From JAVDCA01 sp035293985 (GTDB lineage: Bacteria; Pseudomonadota; Alphaproteobacteria; Rhizobiales; Xanthobacteraceae), in NCBI GenBank assembly GCA_035293985.1, contig DATGLS010000048.1, forward strand, positions 1 to 64,000: a stretch of 64,000 bases of DNA, in the 5' to 3' direction. Both the position numbers and the translations under genes were made by a program. Position 1 is the first letter of the stretch. Every line of letters begins with the position of its first letter. Shown piece after piece: positions 32,159-40,483 of this stretch. A model generated the notes under the pieces. The model searched no databases. It saw only the letters and a list, made by a program, of their open reading frames with translations, and was not told the origin of the DNA.

Positions 32159-32321
32159 CAGGGCCCGCGCCGCAACCCGGAACGATCGCCATCATGGCGC
32201 ATTGTTCGAGATCATCGGCGGACCTCGACAGAACGGCTCGGTCTTGGAGAATTGCTGATCGCGTTCGCGCGCGGCGCGCGGCCCGCCACTCGATTCCGGG
32301 ATGTCAGCCAGGATCTCAGCC

Positions 32322-33071
32322 ATGAGCACGATTGCGGAACCGCTACAGCCGGTACCTCGAAACAGGAGCTTGAGCCGGCGGCCGCGACGGCAATCCAATG
32401 ACATCAACGTCGGCGACACGGAGCGGCTCGGCTCGGTGGCGGCCGGCGCCGCGCTCTTGGGTCTCGCCCTGATCCGCGGCCGCTCGTTGACCGGTATCGG
32501 CATGGCGCTGCTCGGCGGCGATCTCATCTATCGCGGCTTTACGGGTCATTGCGCGGTCTACGAGGCGATGGGCGTCGACCGGGCGCCGCTGGAAGACGGA
32601 GTGCCGGAAGTGTCGCGGTCGATCACGATCGGCAAGCCGCCCGACGAGCTCTATCGCGCCTGGCGCAACCCGGACACCCTCGCGAAGGTGATGTCGCACG
32701 TCGCCGACCTCGTCGAAAACGACGGGGGCCGCCAGCGCTGGCGCCTGGTGGTGCCCGGGCTCTCGCGCCTCGAATGGGAGTCACGCATCATCGAGGAGCG
32801 CGACGGATCATTGGTGCGATGGGCAAGCACCCCGGCAAGCCCGATCAGGAACGAAGGAAGCGTCGAGTTTCGCCCCGCCCCGGGTGACCGCGGCACCGAG
32901 GTGAAGCTGCACATCCGTTTCGACCCCCCGGGCGGCTCGCTCGGTCGTGCTGCGGCGCGCGCGCTGGCGATGCTGCCGAAAATGGCAGCCGAGAAGGCGC
33001 TGCGCGGGTTCAAGAGCCTGGTCGAGACGGGCGAAATCCCAACGCTCAAGCATAATCCCGCGGCACGCTGA
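32322..33071 (+). CDS. Membrane-anchored SRPBCC (polyketide cyclase-like) protein
   Basis: A 249-residue protein. Residues about 35-80 form two hydrophobic segments like DUF2892 (LGSVAAGAALLGLALIRGRS and GIGMALLGGDLIYRGFTGH). Residues 100-235 are a START/SRPBCC ligand-binding domain (VSRSITIGKPPDELYRAWRN and VIE-type ESRIIEERDGSLVRWASTP). Function is unknown; a lipid or hydrophobic ligand role is likely. I chose the ATG at 32322 because AGGA lies upstream; 32301 would add seven residues. It is 22 nt before the alcohol dehydrogenase. Confidence 0.78.
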   Translation: MSTIAEPLQPVPRNRSLSRRPRRQSNDINVGDTERLGSVAAGAALLGLALIRGRSLTGIGMALLGGDLIYRGFTGHCAVYEAMGVDRAPLEDGVPEVSRSITIGKPPDELYRAWRNPDTLAKVMSHVADLVENDGGRQRWRLVVPGLSRLEWESRIIEERDGSLVRWASTPASPIRNEGSVEFRPAPGDRGTEVKLHIRFDPPGGSLGRAAARALAMLPKMAAEKALRGFKSLVETGEIPTLKHNPAAR

Positions 33072-33093
33072 CGCGATCATCAGGAGGTTCGGC

Positions 33094-34263
33094 ATGCGGG
33101 CCCTGTGCTGGAACGGCGTCAACGACCTGCGGGTCGAGACCGTGCCGGATCCCGATATCGTCAACCCGCACGATGTCATTCTGCGGGTGACCATGTCGAC
33201 GACGTGCGGTTCGGATCTGCACTTCATCGACGGCTACATTCCGACCATGCGGGCGGGCGACGTGATCGGGCATGAGTTCATGGGCGCCGTGGTCGACGTC
33301 GGCCGCGAGGTCAAGAGCGTCAAGAAGGACGATCGCGTGGTCGTGCCGTCCTTCATCTGTTGCGGCACGTGCTGGTACTGCCAGCATGACCTGTGGTCGC
33401 TGTGCGACAACACCAATCCGAAGTCGGAAATGCAGGAGCCCCTGCTCGGATACCCGACCGCGGGCATCTACGGTTACACACATGCGTTCGGCGGCTATGC
33501 GGGCGCGCACGCACAGTATGTGCGGGTGCCGTTTGCGGACACGGACTGCTTCAAGGTGCCGGAGGGCCTCGCGGACGAGCAGGTGCTGTTTTTCTCCGAC
33601 GCCGGTCCGACGGGCTACATGGGCGCCGAGTTCTGCAACATCCATCGCGGCGACACGGTCGCGGTGTGGGGCTGCGGCGGCGTCGGCTTGATGGCCCAGA
33701 AGAGCGCCTACCTGATGGGCGCCGAGCGCGTGATCGGGATCGACCGGTTCCCCGAGCGCCTCGCCCTGGCGCGCGAGAAGGTCGGCGCCGAGACGATCGA
33801 CTACACGGCGGTCGACAGCGTGCCCGAGGCGCTCCGCGAGATGACGGGTGGACGCGGCCCGGATGCCTGCATCGATGCCGTCGGCATGGAAGCGCACGGG
33901 ACCGGCATCGCGCACGCCTACGATCGCGTGAAGCAATCGCTCTACATGGAGACGGATCGCGGCCAGGCGCTGCGCGAGGCGATCCTCGCCTGCCGCAAGG
34001 GCGGAACGCTGGTGATCCTCGGCGTCTACGGGATGATGGACAAGTTCCCGGTCGGCGTGATCATGAACAAGGGCCTCACCGTGCGGACCGCCCAGCAGCA
34101 TGGCCAGAAATACGTGCCGCGCCTGCTCGAGCACGCGGCTCGCGGCGAGCTCGATCCGTCCTATCTCGCGACCCATCGGTTCTCGCTCGAGGACGCGCCG
34201 CGCGGCTACCGGATGTTCAAGGAGAAGCAGGACGGCTGCGTGCGCGCCGTGTTCGTGCCCTGA
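33094..34263 (+). CDS. Zinc-dependent alcohol dehydrogenase
   Basis: A 389-residue medium-chain dehydrogenase with a strong AGGAGG ribosome site. Catalytic zinc ligands fit Cys38 (STTCGSD) and His60-Glu61 (VIGHEFMG). Structural zinc Cys lie in SFICCGTCWYCQHDLWSLCD. The nucleotide-binding loop is VWGCGGVGLMAQKSAYLMGA. The length and the AYDRVKQ-type insertion resemble glutathione-independent formaldehyde dehydrogenase and related enzymes. Substrate is not determined. The SRPBCC gene and this one probably form an operon. Confidence 0.88.
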   Translation: MRALCWNGVNDLRVETVPDPDIVNPHDVILRVTMSTTCGSDLHFIDGYIPTMRAGDVIGHEFMGAVVDVGREVKSVKKDDRVVVPSFICCGTCWYCQHDLWSLCDNTNPKSEMQEPLLGYPTAGIYGYTHAFGGYAGAHAQYVRVPFADTDCFKVPEGLADEQVLFFSDAGPTGYMGAEFCNIHRGDTVAVWGCGGVGLMAQKSAYLMGAERVIGIDRFPERLALAREKVGAETIDYTAVDSVPEALREMTGGRGPDACIDAVGMEAHGTGIAHAYDRVKQSLYMETDRGQALREAILACRKGGTLVILGVYGMMDKFPVGVIMNKGLTVRTAQQHGQKYVPRLLEHAARGELDPSYLATHRFSLEDAPRGYRMFKEKQDGCVRAVFVP

Positions 34264-34350
34264 CGCCGCAGCGCGCGGAACGCGTGCGGGCCCGTCGCGA
34301 TTGGTTCCGATGTCGGGCTGCTGCAGGCCCCCTTTGTCGGACATCGGACG

Positions 34351-35067
34351 ATGAGCGAGCGTGTATCAGAAGAAGAAAACGAGCGGATCGTGCCGCTGCA
34401 TGGCGTGTGGGCGCGGGGCGGGCCGGTGTTCGCCCATCTCACGGATAATGCGGTTCATGCGGTCGAGGGCCGCGCAATGGCGAGCTTCGGCGATGCCGCC
34501 GCTCTCGGCATGTGGGCGTTCGCGACAGGCGCCCTGATGAGCGGCCTCTTTCAGGCCAAGATTCTCCCCCTGGAACAGCTGGCGCTGCTGTTTCCGCAGC
34601 TGCTGGTCTATTCCGGTGCCGTGCTCTTCATCGCCGGGCTGTTTCTGTTTCGCCGCAACAACAGCTTTCTCGCCACGTCATTCTGCTCGTTCGGCGCATT
34701 CAACCTGACGCGCGGGCTGTTGATCCTATGCGAGAGCAAAGGCTGGATCCCGAATGGGGCGAGCGCCGACCTGCTGCAGGGGATATTGATCGAGGTGTTC
34801 GCCTATGTGGCGCTATCCCTCTTCGTCGGCGCGCTGGCCATGAACACGGTCGTGGCGCTGGTGATGATCTGGGCCTTCGTCGGTTTTGCGCTGTCCGGGC
34901 TCCCGTTTCTCACGAATGAGATCGGTCACGGCTTCTGGGGCGACGTCGGGTCCTACGGCGGCTATGCCCTGCTCGCCACCGCCGCATTCGCCTACTACGG
35001 CGGCACCGCGATGGTGGTGAACACGGCTTTCGAACGCGTGGTCCTGCCGATCGGCGGAAAGGCGTGA
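34351..35067 (+). CDS. GPR1/FUN34/YaaH-family transporter (acetate/succinate-type)
   Basis: A 238-residue membrane protein with six predicted helices. ASFGDAAALGMWAFATGALM resembles the family N-terminus (normally NP-x-PLGL, here degenerate), and RRNNSFLATSFCSFGAFNLT and NEIGHGFWGDVGSYGGYALL the later conserved parts. Family members such as SatP carry acetate or succinate. The degenerate motif makes the substrate uncertain. No partner gene is evident. Confidence 0.72.
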   Translation: MSERVSEEENERIVPLHGVWARGGPVFAHLTDNAVHAVEGRAMASFGDAAALGMWAFATGALMSGLFQAKILPLEQLALLFPQLLVYSGAVLFIAGLFLFRRNNSFLATSFCSFGAFNLTRGLLILCESKGWIPNGASADLLQGILIEVFAYVALSLFVGALAMNTVVALVMIWAFVGFALSGLPFLTNEIGHGFWGDVGSYGGYALLATAAFAYYGGTAMVVNTAFERVVLPIGGKA

Positions 35068-35069
35068 GC

Positions 35070-35166
35070 GGCCCTCATGGCGGTTGCGAGCGAAGCGAAG
35101 CCAGCTCGATCCGAAGGATCCCGCGGATCGAGATTGCTCCGGCGTGCTGCGTGCGCCTCGCAATGA
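35070..35166. repeat. Dispersed intergenic repeat, family A copy 1
   Basis: Imperfect inverted repeat of about 97 bp with TTGCGAGCGAAGCGAAGC at one end, GGATCGAGATTGCT in the middle and CGCAATGACG at the other end. The same ends and GAAGCAA/TTGCTTCG cores recur at about 53690-53810 and 59237-59340. It resembles the palindromic intergenic elements frequent in Bradyrhizobiaceae genomes. It lies between convergent genes. Confidence 0.7.
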
Positions 35167-35172
35167 CGCGTG

Positions 35173-36306
35173 CTACTTCGGCGGCGCCGTCTGCGCCGGC
35201 GTCGGATGCAGGATCAGCTTCTGCACCCGCCAGTTCAGCAGCTCGGCGACGAAGATCACGTTCTCGGACGGGCACGCGATCTGGTGCACCCAGCCGAACT
35301 GCTTGAGCTGCCGGCCCGACTCGCCGAGCCAGCCGAGCACCTTGCCGTCGAGGGTCAGCTTGTAGACGCGGCCCGGATAGGCGTCGGCGACGTACATCAC
35401 CTGGTGCGGCGGCGGCGTGATGCAGATCGTCCACGGCGCGCCCGGCGTGAAAGTGCCGCCCTTGGTCTTGTAGTCGGTGAGGTCGGGCTTGTTGCCGATC
35501 ACCATGTGCGCCTTGGCCTCGTCGAACGGCACGTCGATCTGGATGATCTTCTTCAGGTTGCCGTCGCCGTCGAACACCTGGATGCGGCGGTTGAAGCGAT
35601 CGGCGACGTAGAGGGTGCCCTGCGCGTCGTTGGCGATCGAATGCACCGTGTTGAACTGCCCGGGCGCGCTGCCGCGCTCGCCCCACGACTTCACCCAGGT
35701 GCCGTCCTTGTCGTACTTGGCGACGCGCGAGTTGACGTAGCCGTCGCTGATGAAGATGTCGCCCTTGAGATCCCAGGCGACGTCGGTCGGCTGGCGAAAG
35801 CGGCCGTCGATCTGCGGACGCGGCTTCTGCACCGGCTCATAGGGATGCGAGTCGTTGTCGGAGGCCTCCGGCTTGCGGCCGAACACCATCACGACGCGGC
35901 CCTGCGGGTTGAACTTGATGATCATGTCCGAGCCCTTGTCGACGGCCCAGATGTTGTCGTCCTTGTCGATCCGCACCATGTGGGCGAACGACCAGGCATA
36001 AAGGTTCTTGCCGATCTCGCGGATGAAACGGCCGTTCGGCGCGAACTCGAACAGCTGCGCCGCCGTGTTGCCGAACGCCGGCCCGTGGCTCGAGCCGCCG
36101 CGCGAGAACACGAAGATATGCCCCTTGGAGTTGACGGCGACCCCCGAGGCCTCGCCGAGATGGACGTCGTCCGGCAGCTTGAGGAAATCCGGCACCGAGT
36201 CGAAGGCGATCGGCGCCACGTCCTGCGCATTGTCCTGCGCCGGCGCGCGTTGCGTCAACATCGGCACGCTCGCGAGCGCGAGCAGGCCCATCATCCAGCG
36301 ATGCAT
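35173..36306 (-). CDS. Secreted NHL-repeat beta-propeller protein
   Basis: A 377-residue exported protein with a signal peptide (MHRWMMGLLALASVPMLTQ). The mature part is a six-bladed propeller with NHL/peptidyl-alpha-hydroxyglycine lyase-like repeats, seen as LGEASGVAVNSKGHIFVFSR, FAHMVRIDKDDNIWAVDKGS, QPTDVAWDLKGDIFISDGYV, FNTVHSIANDAQGTLYVADR and FGWVHQIACPSENVIFVAEL. Enzyme activity cannot be inferred. GGAGG lies upstream of the ATG at 36306. It stands alone on the minus strand, divergent from the amidase pair. Confidence 0.85.
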   Translation of the reverse strand: MHRWMMGLLALASVPMLTQRAPAQDNAQDVAPIAFDSVPDFLKLPDDVHLGEASGVAVNSKGHIFVFSRGGSSHGPAFGNTAAQLFEFAPNGRFIREIGKNLYAWSFAHMVRIDKDDNIWAVDKGSDMIIKFNPQGRVVMVFGRKPEASDNDSHPYEPVQKPRPQIDGRFRQPTDVAWDLKGDIFISDGYVNSRVAKYDKDGTWVKSWGERGSAPGQFNTVHSIANDAQGTLYVADRFNRRIQVFDGDGNLKKIIQIDVPFDEAKAHMVIGNKPDLTDYKTKGGTFTPGAPWTICITPPPHQVMYVADAYPGRVYKLTLDGKVLGWLGESGRQLKQFGWVHQIACPSENVIFVAELLNWRVQKLILHPTPAQTAPPK

Positions 36307-36425
36307 CGTTTCCTCCCTGACGAACTTTGGCGCAGCTCGGATCCGCGCCGCGCCGACCGGTGCCGGTGGCATCGGCCGTCGACATAAACTACCATGCCGG
36401 GCTGTACGCATCGCAAGGGGTGGTC

Positions 36426-36632
36426 ATGTCGAACGACGCAAAGCCCGAAATTCCGGAAAACGTGCGTGTGCTCGCCGAGATACGCGGCCTTGCTCGTGCG
36501 TTGGCGCTCGCGCCCGCGAGCGTCATCGGGGCGGTCGAGCGCGGCCGGCGCATCGGCGCCTTCCCGGACAAGCACACGCCGGTGACCGAGCTCGCGAGCC
36601 GCTTCTCGGCCGATCCGGAGGGCGATGCATGA
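36426..36632 (+). CDS. Small protein preceding amidase, possible partner subunit
   Basis: A 68-residue soluble protein, starting MSNDAKPEIPENVRVLAEIR, mostly helical with no cofactor motif. Its stop overlaps the amidase start by 4 nt (ATGA), so the two are made together. Small partner subunits of this size are known for amidase-signature enzymes (AtzG with AtzE, GatC with GatA). I infer a similar role from position only, since I see no clear sequence match. Confidence 0.65.
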   Translation: MSNDAKPEIPENVRVLAEIRGLARALALAPASVIGAVERGRRIGAFPDKHTPVTELASRFSADPEGDA

Positions 36633-38053
36633 GCACGTACGACTACCTCACCATCGCGGAAGCGGCCCGCCTGATCCGCTTGCGCGAAATCTCGCCGGTC
36701 GACTACACCGAGGCGCTGCTCGCGCGCATCGCTGCGATCGATCCCGTCTACAACGCCTTCATCGTGGTCACCGCCGACATCGCCCGCGCCGACGCCAAGG
36801 CTGCCGAGGCCGAGATCGCCCGCGGCAATTATCGCGGTCCGATGCACGGCATACCGTACGCCGTGAAGGACATCTTCGACGTCACCGGGCTGCCGACGAC
36901 CTGCCACTCGAAGCTGCGGATGAACCATCGCGCGACGAGCGACGCGAGCGTCGTGCGCCGGCTGAGCGACTCCGGCGCCGTCCTGCTCGGCAAGCTCGCG
37001 CTGCACGAGTTCGCCAATGGCGGCCCGACGCTCGACCTCCCGTGGCCGCCGGCGCGCAATCCGTGGAACCGGGATCTGCATCCGGGCGGCTCCTCGAGCG
37101 GCTGCGGCACCGCGGCGGCGTTGGGCTTGGCGCCGGCGACGCTCGGCACCGATACCGGCGGCTCGGTCCGCAATCCCGCTACCTGCTGCGGGGTCATCGG
37201 CATGAAGCCGACCTACGGGGCCGTGAGCCGCGTCGGCGTCTTTCCGCTCGCCTTCTCACTCGATCATGTCGGCCCGATCACCCGCACGGTCGAGGACAAC
37301 GCGATCCTCTTCCAGGCGATCGCCGGGCACGATCCGGCCGATCCGGCGAGCGCGCGGCGCACGCACGCCGACTGCCTCGAGAACCTCAAGGCCGGCGTTA
37401 AAGGCTTGCGCATCGGCGTCATCGCGCATTTCTACGAAGAGGACATGGCGGCCGATGCCGAGCAGGTTGCCGGGATCACGGGTGCCATCGCGGAGCTGCG
37501 ACGCCTCGGCGCCGAGGTCAAGCCCGTTCGCCTTTCGCCGCTGTCCCAATGGATGGATTGCGGCCGCGTCATCCACTATGCGGAAGCCTATGCGATCCAC
37601 GAGCGCGACCTGCAGGAACGCCCGCAGGATTTTGCGCCGATCACGCTGCGCCGCCTGCTCGGCGGCGCCTTCGTGCCGGCTTCCGAATATGTCCGCGCGC
37701 AGCAGCTGCGCACACTGCTGTGCGAGGAATACCGCGCGGCGCTGCGCGACGTCGACGTGCTGATCACGCTGTCGAGCTTCGACCTGCCCTGCCGCATCGA
37801 CGATGACGCCGCTGTCGCGCGCACTTACGAGCGGCAATGTCGCATGCCGTTCAACGTCGCGGGCGGCCCGTGCGTCTCGGTGCCGACCGGATTTTCCAAG
37901 AGCGGCATCCCACTCGCCATGCAGATCGCGGGACGTGCCTTCGACGAGGCGACGGTCTACCGCGTCGCGTGGGCCTATTGCGATGCCGCCGGATGGACCG
38001 AGCGGCACCCGAGGGTCGCGCAGGCCGCACGCGAGCCGGCGGTCGCCCAATAG
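36629..38053 (+). CDS. Amidase-signature family hydrolase
   Basis: A 474-residue amidase. The Ser-cisSer-Lys triad is visible: Lys80 in PYAVKDIFDV, the Ser155/156 of HPGGSSSGCGTAAA, and Ser179 in GTDTGGSVRNPA. The start, IAEAARLIRLREISPVDYTE, is typical of the family. Substrate amide is unknown. It is coupled to a 68-residue protein upstream. There are no GatB-type genes beside it, so it is not a tRNA amidotransferase. Confidence 0.92.
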   Translation: MSTYDYLTIAEAARLIRLREISPVDYTEALLARIAAIDPVYNAFIVVTADIARADAKAAEAEIARGNYRGPMHGIPYAVKDIFDVTGLPTTCHSKLRMNHRATSDASVVRRLSDSGAVLLGKLALHEFANGGPTLDLPWPPARNPWNRDLHPGGSSSGCGTAAALGLAPATLGTDTGGSVRNPATCCGVIGMKPTYGAVSRVGVFPLAFSLDHVGPITRTVEDNAILFQAIAGHDPADPASARRTHADCLENLKAGVKGLRIGVIAHFYEEDMAADAEQVAGITGAIAELRRLGAEVKPVRLSPLSQWMDCGRVIHYAEAYAIHERDLQERPQDFAPITLRRLLGGAFVPASEYVRAQQLRTLLCEEYRAALRDVDVLITLSSFDLPCRIDDDAAVARTYERQCRMPFNVAGGPCVSVPTGFSKSGIPLAMQIAGRAFDEATVYRVAWAYCDAAGWTERHPRVAQAAREPAVAQ

Positions 38054-38083
38054 CGCGGCTGAGTTCATCGCGGAGCTTGCGTG

Positions 38084-38527
38084 ATGTCGCGGCTGGTGGC
38101 GGGAGTTGCGGTTCTGCTCGTGACGCTGGGCGCCTCCGCCGCGTGGGCGAGTGACGCCGACGTGATGCGCGCGTTCGACCTCCTGGGAACCTGGGCAATC
38201 GATTGCTCGGCGCCCTCGGCTCCGAGAAATCCCTACACCACGTTCGCCGATACGGGCACAGGCGTGACGCGCACGCTCGAGATGGGGTTGCCTGATCTCG
38301 ATGGGACGTATGGGGTGCGCGCCGCGGTCCAGGTCGACCATCAGCACATCGCCCTGGAGCTCGACGATGCGACCCACGTGTTCAAGAAGGTCGTGATCGT
38401 CAAATTCGGCGACGGCTGGTACACCGAGCGCGCCGAGGACGCCGACGGCAGCGCGCTGATCCGCGATGGCCGCTTTGCCGGGAACGACGCGCCGGTGCCG
38501 CGCTTCCGGCGCTGCTCGGGCCCCTGA
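38084..38527 (+). CDS. Secreted protein of unknown function
   Basis: A 147-residue exported protein with a signal peptide (VAGVAVLLVTLGASAAWA). The mature domain begins DADVMRAFDLLGTWAIDC and has a beta-rich pattern (TRTLEMGLPDLDGTYGVRAA and HVFKKVVIVKFGDGWYTERA) with two Cys at the ends that may pair. I do not know the family. The ATG at 38084 is chosen over a GTG at 38081. It is convergent with the LacI regulator, 4 nt apart. Confidence 0.7.
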   Translation: MSRLVAGVAVLLVTLGASAAWASDADVMRAFDLLGTWAIDCSAPSAPRNPYTTFADTGTGVTRTLEMGLPDLDGTYGVRAAVQVDHQHIALELDDATHVFKKVVIVKFGDGWYTERAEDADGSALIRDGRFAGNDAPVPRFRRCSGP

Positions 38528-38531
38528 GCGC

Positions 38532-39536
38532 CTACACTGGCCCCGTCGAGCCGCGCACGATCAGCTCGATCGGGAGCATGGTGCGGGGCGGCGTGTCGCG
38601 CCCCTGCAGGCGCGCCAGCAGATATTGCGCGGCCTCTTCGCCGAGCTTCGAGGTCGGCAGATGCACGGTCGTGAGCGGCGGCGTCACGTGCAGCGAGATC
38701 TCCAGGTTGTCGATACCGACGACCGAGAGATCGCGCGGCACCCGCAGGCCGCGCGATTGCGCCTCGAACACGGCGCCCGCGGCGAGCAGATCGTTGCCGC
38801 CGATCACCGCGGTCGGCGGCTCGGCGGAGGCGAGAAGCTCGGCGAGGCCGGCGCGGCCGCCGCCGAACGTGAAGGCCTGCTCGCTCACGCGCCATTCGGG
38901 CAGCTCGCAGCCGCGCTCGCGCAGCGCGGCGCGCGCGCCCTCGATGCGCAGCCGCGCGCGATCGTTGGAGCGGCGCGGACCCGAGATCATGCCGAACACG
39001 CGATGACCAAGTCCGAGCAGGTGCTGCGCCGCGAGGCGCCCGGCGAGCTCGTTGTCGAATCCGATGCAGGGAAGCCGCGCGTCGAACGACCAGGTCAGCA
39101 CCACCGGCATCTGCGCGACCGTGAGCAGCTCCCATGCCTCATCGGGCCGATCGGCGCCGACCAGCATCAGCCCGTCGACCCCGCGCGACACCATGGCGCG
39201 AATGGCGGCGATCTCGGAGGCGGGCGAATACTCATGTGCGGCGACGAGGAGCTGGTAGCCGGCTGCGTCGAGCGTGGTCTGCATCGCCTGGATGGCGCGG
39301 GCGAAGATCGCGTGATCGAGCGTCGGCACGATCGCGCCGACGATCCGGCTCTTGCCGGAGACGAGCGCGCGCGCCGGGCCGATCGGGATGTAGCCGAGCG
39401 CCGCTGCGCTCTCCTGCACGAGGCCACGCGTCTTGGCGTTGACCATGCCGGGACGCGACAGCGCCCGCGAGACGGTGGCGATCGATACGCCCGCCCGCCG
39501 CGCCACATCCTCCAGTCGAGGTCGCTCGGTGCTCAC
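38532..39536 (-). CDS. LacI-family transcriptional regulator
   Basis: A 334-residue repressor-type regulator. The helix-turn-helix is RLEDVARRAGVSIATVSRAL at residues 6-25, followed by a sugar-binding-protein-like domain (VGAIVPTLDHAIFARAIQAM, PTAVIGGNDLLAAGAVFEAQ and RDLSVVGIDNLEISLHVTPP). The start is a GTG at 39536; there is no in-frame ATG near it. It is divergent from the ABC importer operon. Palindromes of LacI type between them (39555-39570, 39670-39683) suggest it controls both itself and that operon, with a sugar or polyol-like effector. Confidence 0.93.
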   Translation of the reverse strand: MSTERPRLEDVARRAGVSIATVSRALSRPGMVNAKTRGLVQESAAALGYIPIGPARALVSGKSRIVGAIVPTLDHAIFARAIQAMQTTLDAAGYQLLVAAHEYSPASEIAAIRAMVSRGVDGLMLVGADRPDEAWELLTVAQMPVVLTWSFDARLPCIGFDNELAGRLAAQHLLGLGHRVFGMISGPRRSNDRARLRIEGARAALRERGCELPEWRVSEQAFTFGGGRAGLAELLASAEPPTAVIGGNDLLAAGAVFEAQSRGLRVPRDLSVVGIDNLEISLHVTPPLTTVHLPTSKLGEEAAQYLLARLQGRDTPPRTMLPIELIVRGSTGPV

Positions 39537-39554
39537 ATTTGCATTGTCGGCAAG

Positions 39555-39570
39555 TTGCAAAGATTTGCAA
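39555..39570. promoter_or_regulatory. Palindromic operator near lacI-type gene start
   Basis: TTGCAAAGATTTGCAA is a palindrome with 7-bp arms around a GA centre. It lies 19 nt upstream of the regulator start codon at 39536. Autoregulation by the LacI-type protein is likely, since the sequence shares the TGCAAA half-site with the site at 39670. Confidence 0.55.
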
Positions 39571-39669
39571 TAGCCTTTGCGCAGGTTTGCGTCGCTTTGT
39601 GCCCGTTTGAGCCGTTGCGCGTGCGGCGCACCGTCCGTTGACGGCCCAAGCGAAAGATGAAAGGGTCGC

Positions 39670-39683
39670 TGCAAACGTTTCCA
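39670..39683. promoter_or_regulatory. LacI-type operator before ABC importer operon
   Basis: TGCAAACGTTTCCA fits the LacI-family consensus TGNAANCGNTTNCA at every fixed position. It ends 20 nt before the ATG of the first permease gene at 39704, a normal place for a repressor site. This supports 39704 as the translation start over a TTG at 39638 that would put the operator inside the coding region. Confidence 0.7.
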
Positions 39684-39703
39684 AGGATCCCGAGATCCAG
39701 CGA

Positions 39704-40483
39704 ATGAGCCGGCGTTCAGCCATCGGCCTTGCGACCATCGCGGCGCTCGCGCTCGTCTGGTATCTCGCGACGATGCCGCTGGAATGGATTTCGCCCGGCC
39801 GCTTCCCCTCCCCGCTCGACGTGTGGCTCGCACTGCAGCAGGTGACGCTCACGGGTTATGCCAACGGCCTCCTCTACCAGCACATTCTGCACAGCGTGAA
39901 CCTGGTGGTGCTCGGCTTTCTCGTCGCCGCCGGCACCGGCGTGCCGCTCGGCCTGCTGATGGGCTGGAGCGCGCGCGCCGAGGCGCTGATCAATCCGGTG
40001 TTTCTGCTCATCCGCCCGATCCCGCCGCTCGCCTGGATCCCGCTCGCGATCCTGTGGCTCGGTCTCGGCGACGCGGCGAAGATCATGGTGATCTGGTTTG
40101 CAGCGTTCGTGCCCAGCGTGATCAACAGCTTCACCGGCGTGCGCAGCATCGAGCCCGCCGTGATCGAGGCCGCGCGCATGCTCGGCACTCCGCGCGGCCG
40201 CTTCGTGCGCGAGATCCTGATCCCCGCCGCCGGGCCGATGATCTTCACCGGCTTGCGCCTGTCGCTGCAGGCGAGCTGGACCACGCTGGTCGCCGCCGAG
40301 CTCGTCGGGGCAATTTACGGCCTCGGCAAGATCCTCAACGTGGCGCAGACCGATCTCTATCCCGGCATGATCTTCGTCGGCATGGCCTGCGTCGCCATCT
40401 TCGGCTGGGCGACCACGCGCGTGCTCGCGGGAATCGAGACGCGGTCGCTCTCGTGGATTCAGCTCGCCGAGGCGCGGCCGTGA
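39704..40483 (+). CDS. ABC transporter permease (NitT/TauT type), first
   Basis: A 259-residue inner-membrane permease with about six helices, starting MSRRSAIGLATIAALALVWY. The EAA-type loop is EAARMLGTPRGRFVREILIP followed by AAGPMIFTGLRLSLQASWTT. Family members import nitrate, sulfonates, taurine, or pyrimidine precursors. A LacI-type operator lies upstream. Its stop overlaps the GTG start of the second permease by 3-4 nt, so the pair probably forms a heterodimer. Confidence 0.92.
   Translation: MSRRSAIGLATIAALALVWYLATMPLEWISPGRFPSPLDVWLALQQVTLTGYANGLLYQHILHSVNLVVLGFLVAAGTGVPLGLLMGWSARAEALINPVFLLIRPIPPLAWIPLAILWLGLGDAAKIMVIWFAAFVPSVINSFTGVRSIEPAVIEAARMLGTPRGRFVREILIPAAGPMIFTGLRLSLQASWTTLVAAELVGAIYGLGKILNVAQTDLYPGMIFVGMACVAIFGWATTRVLAGIETRSLSWIQLAEARP

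Noticed and set aside
39638..40483. Upstream TTG start for the first permease
   Set aside because: It would include a consensus LacI operator in the coding sequence and lacks a ribosome site; ATG 39704 is better.
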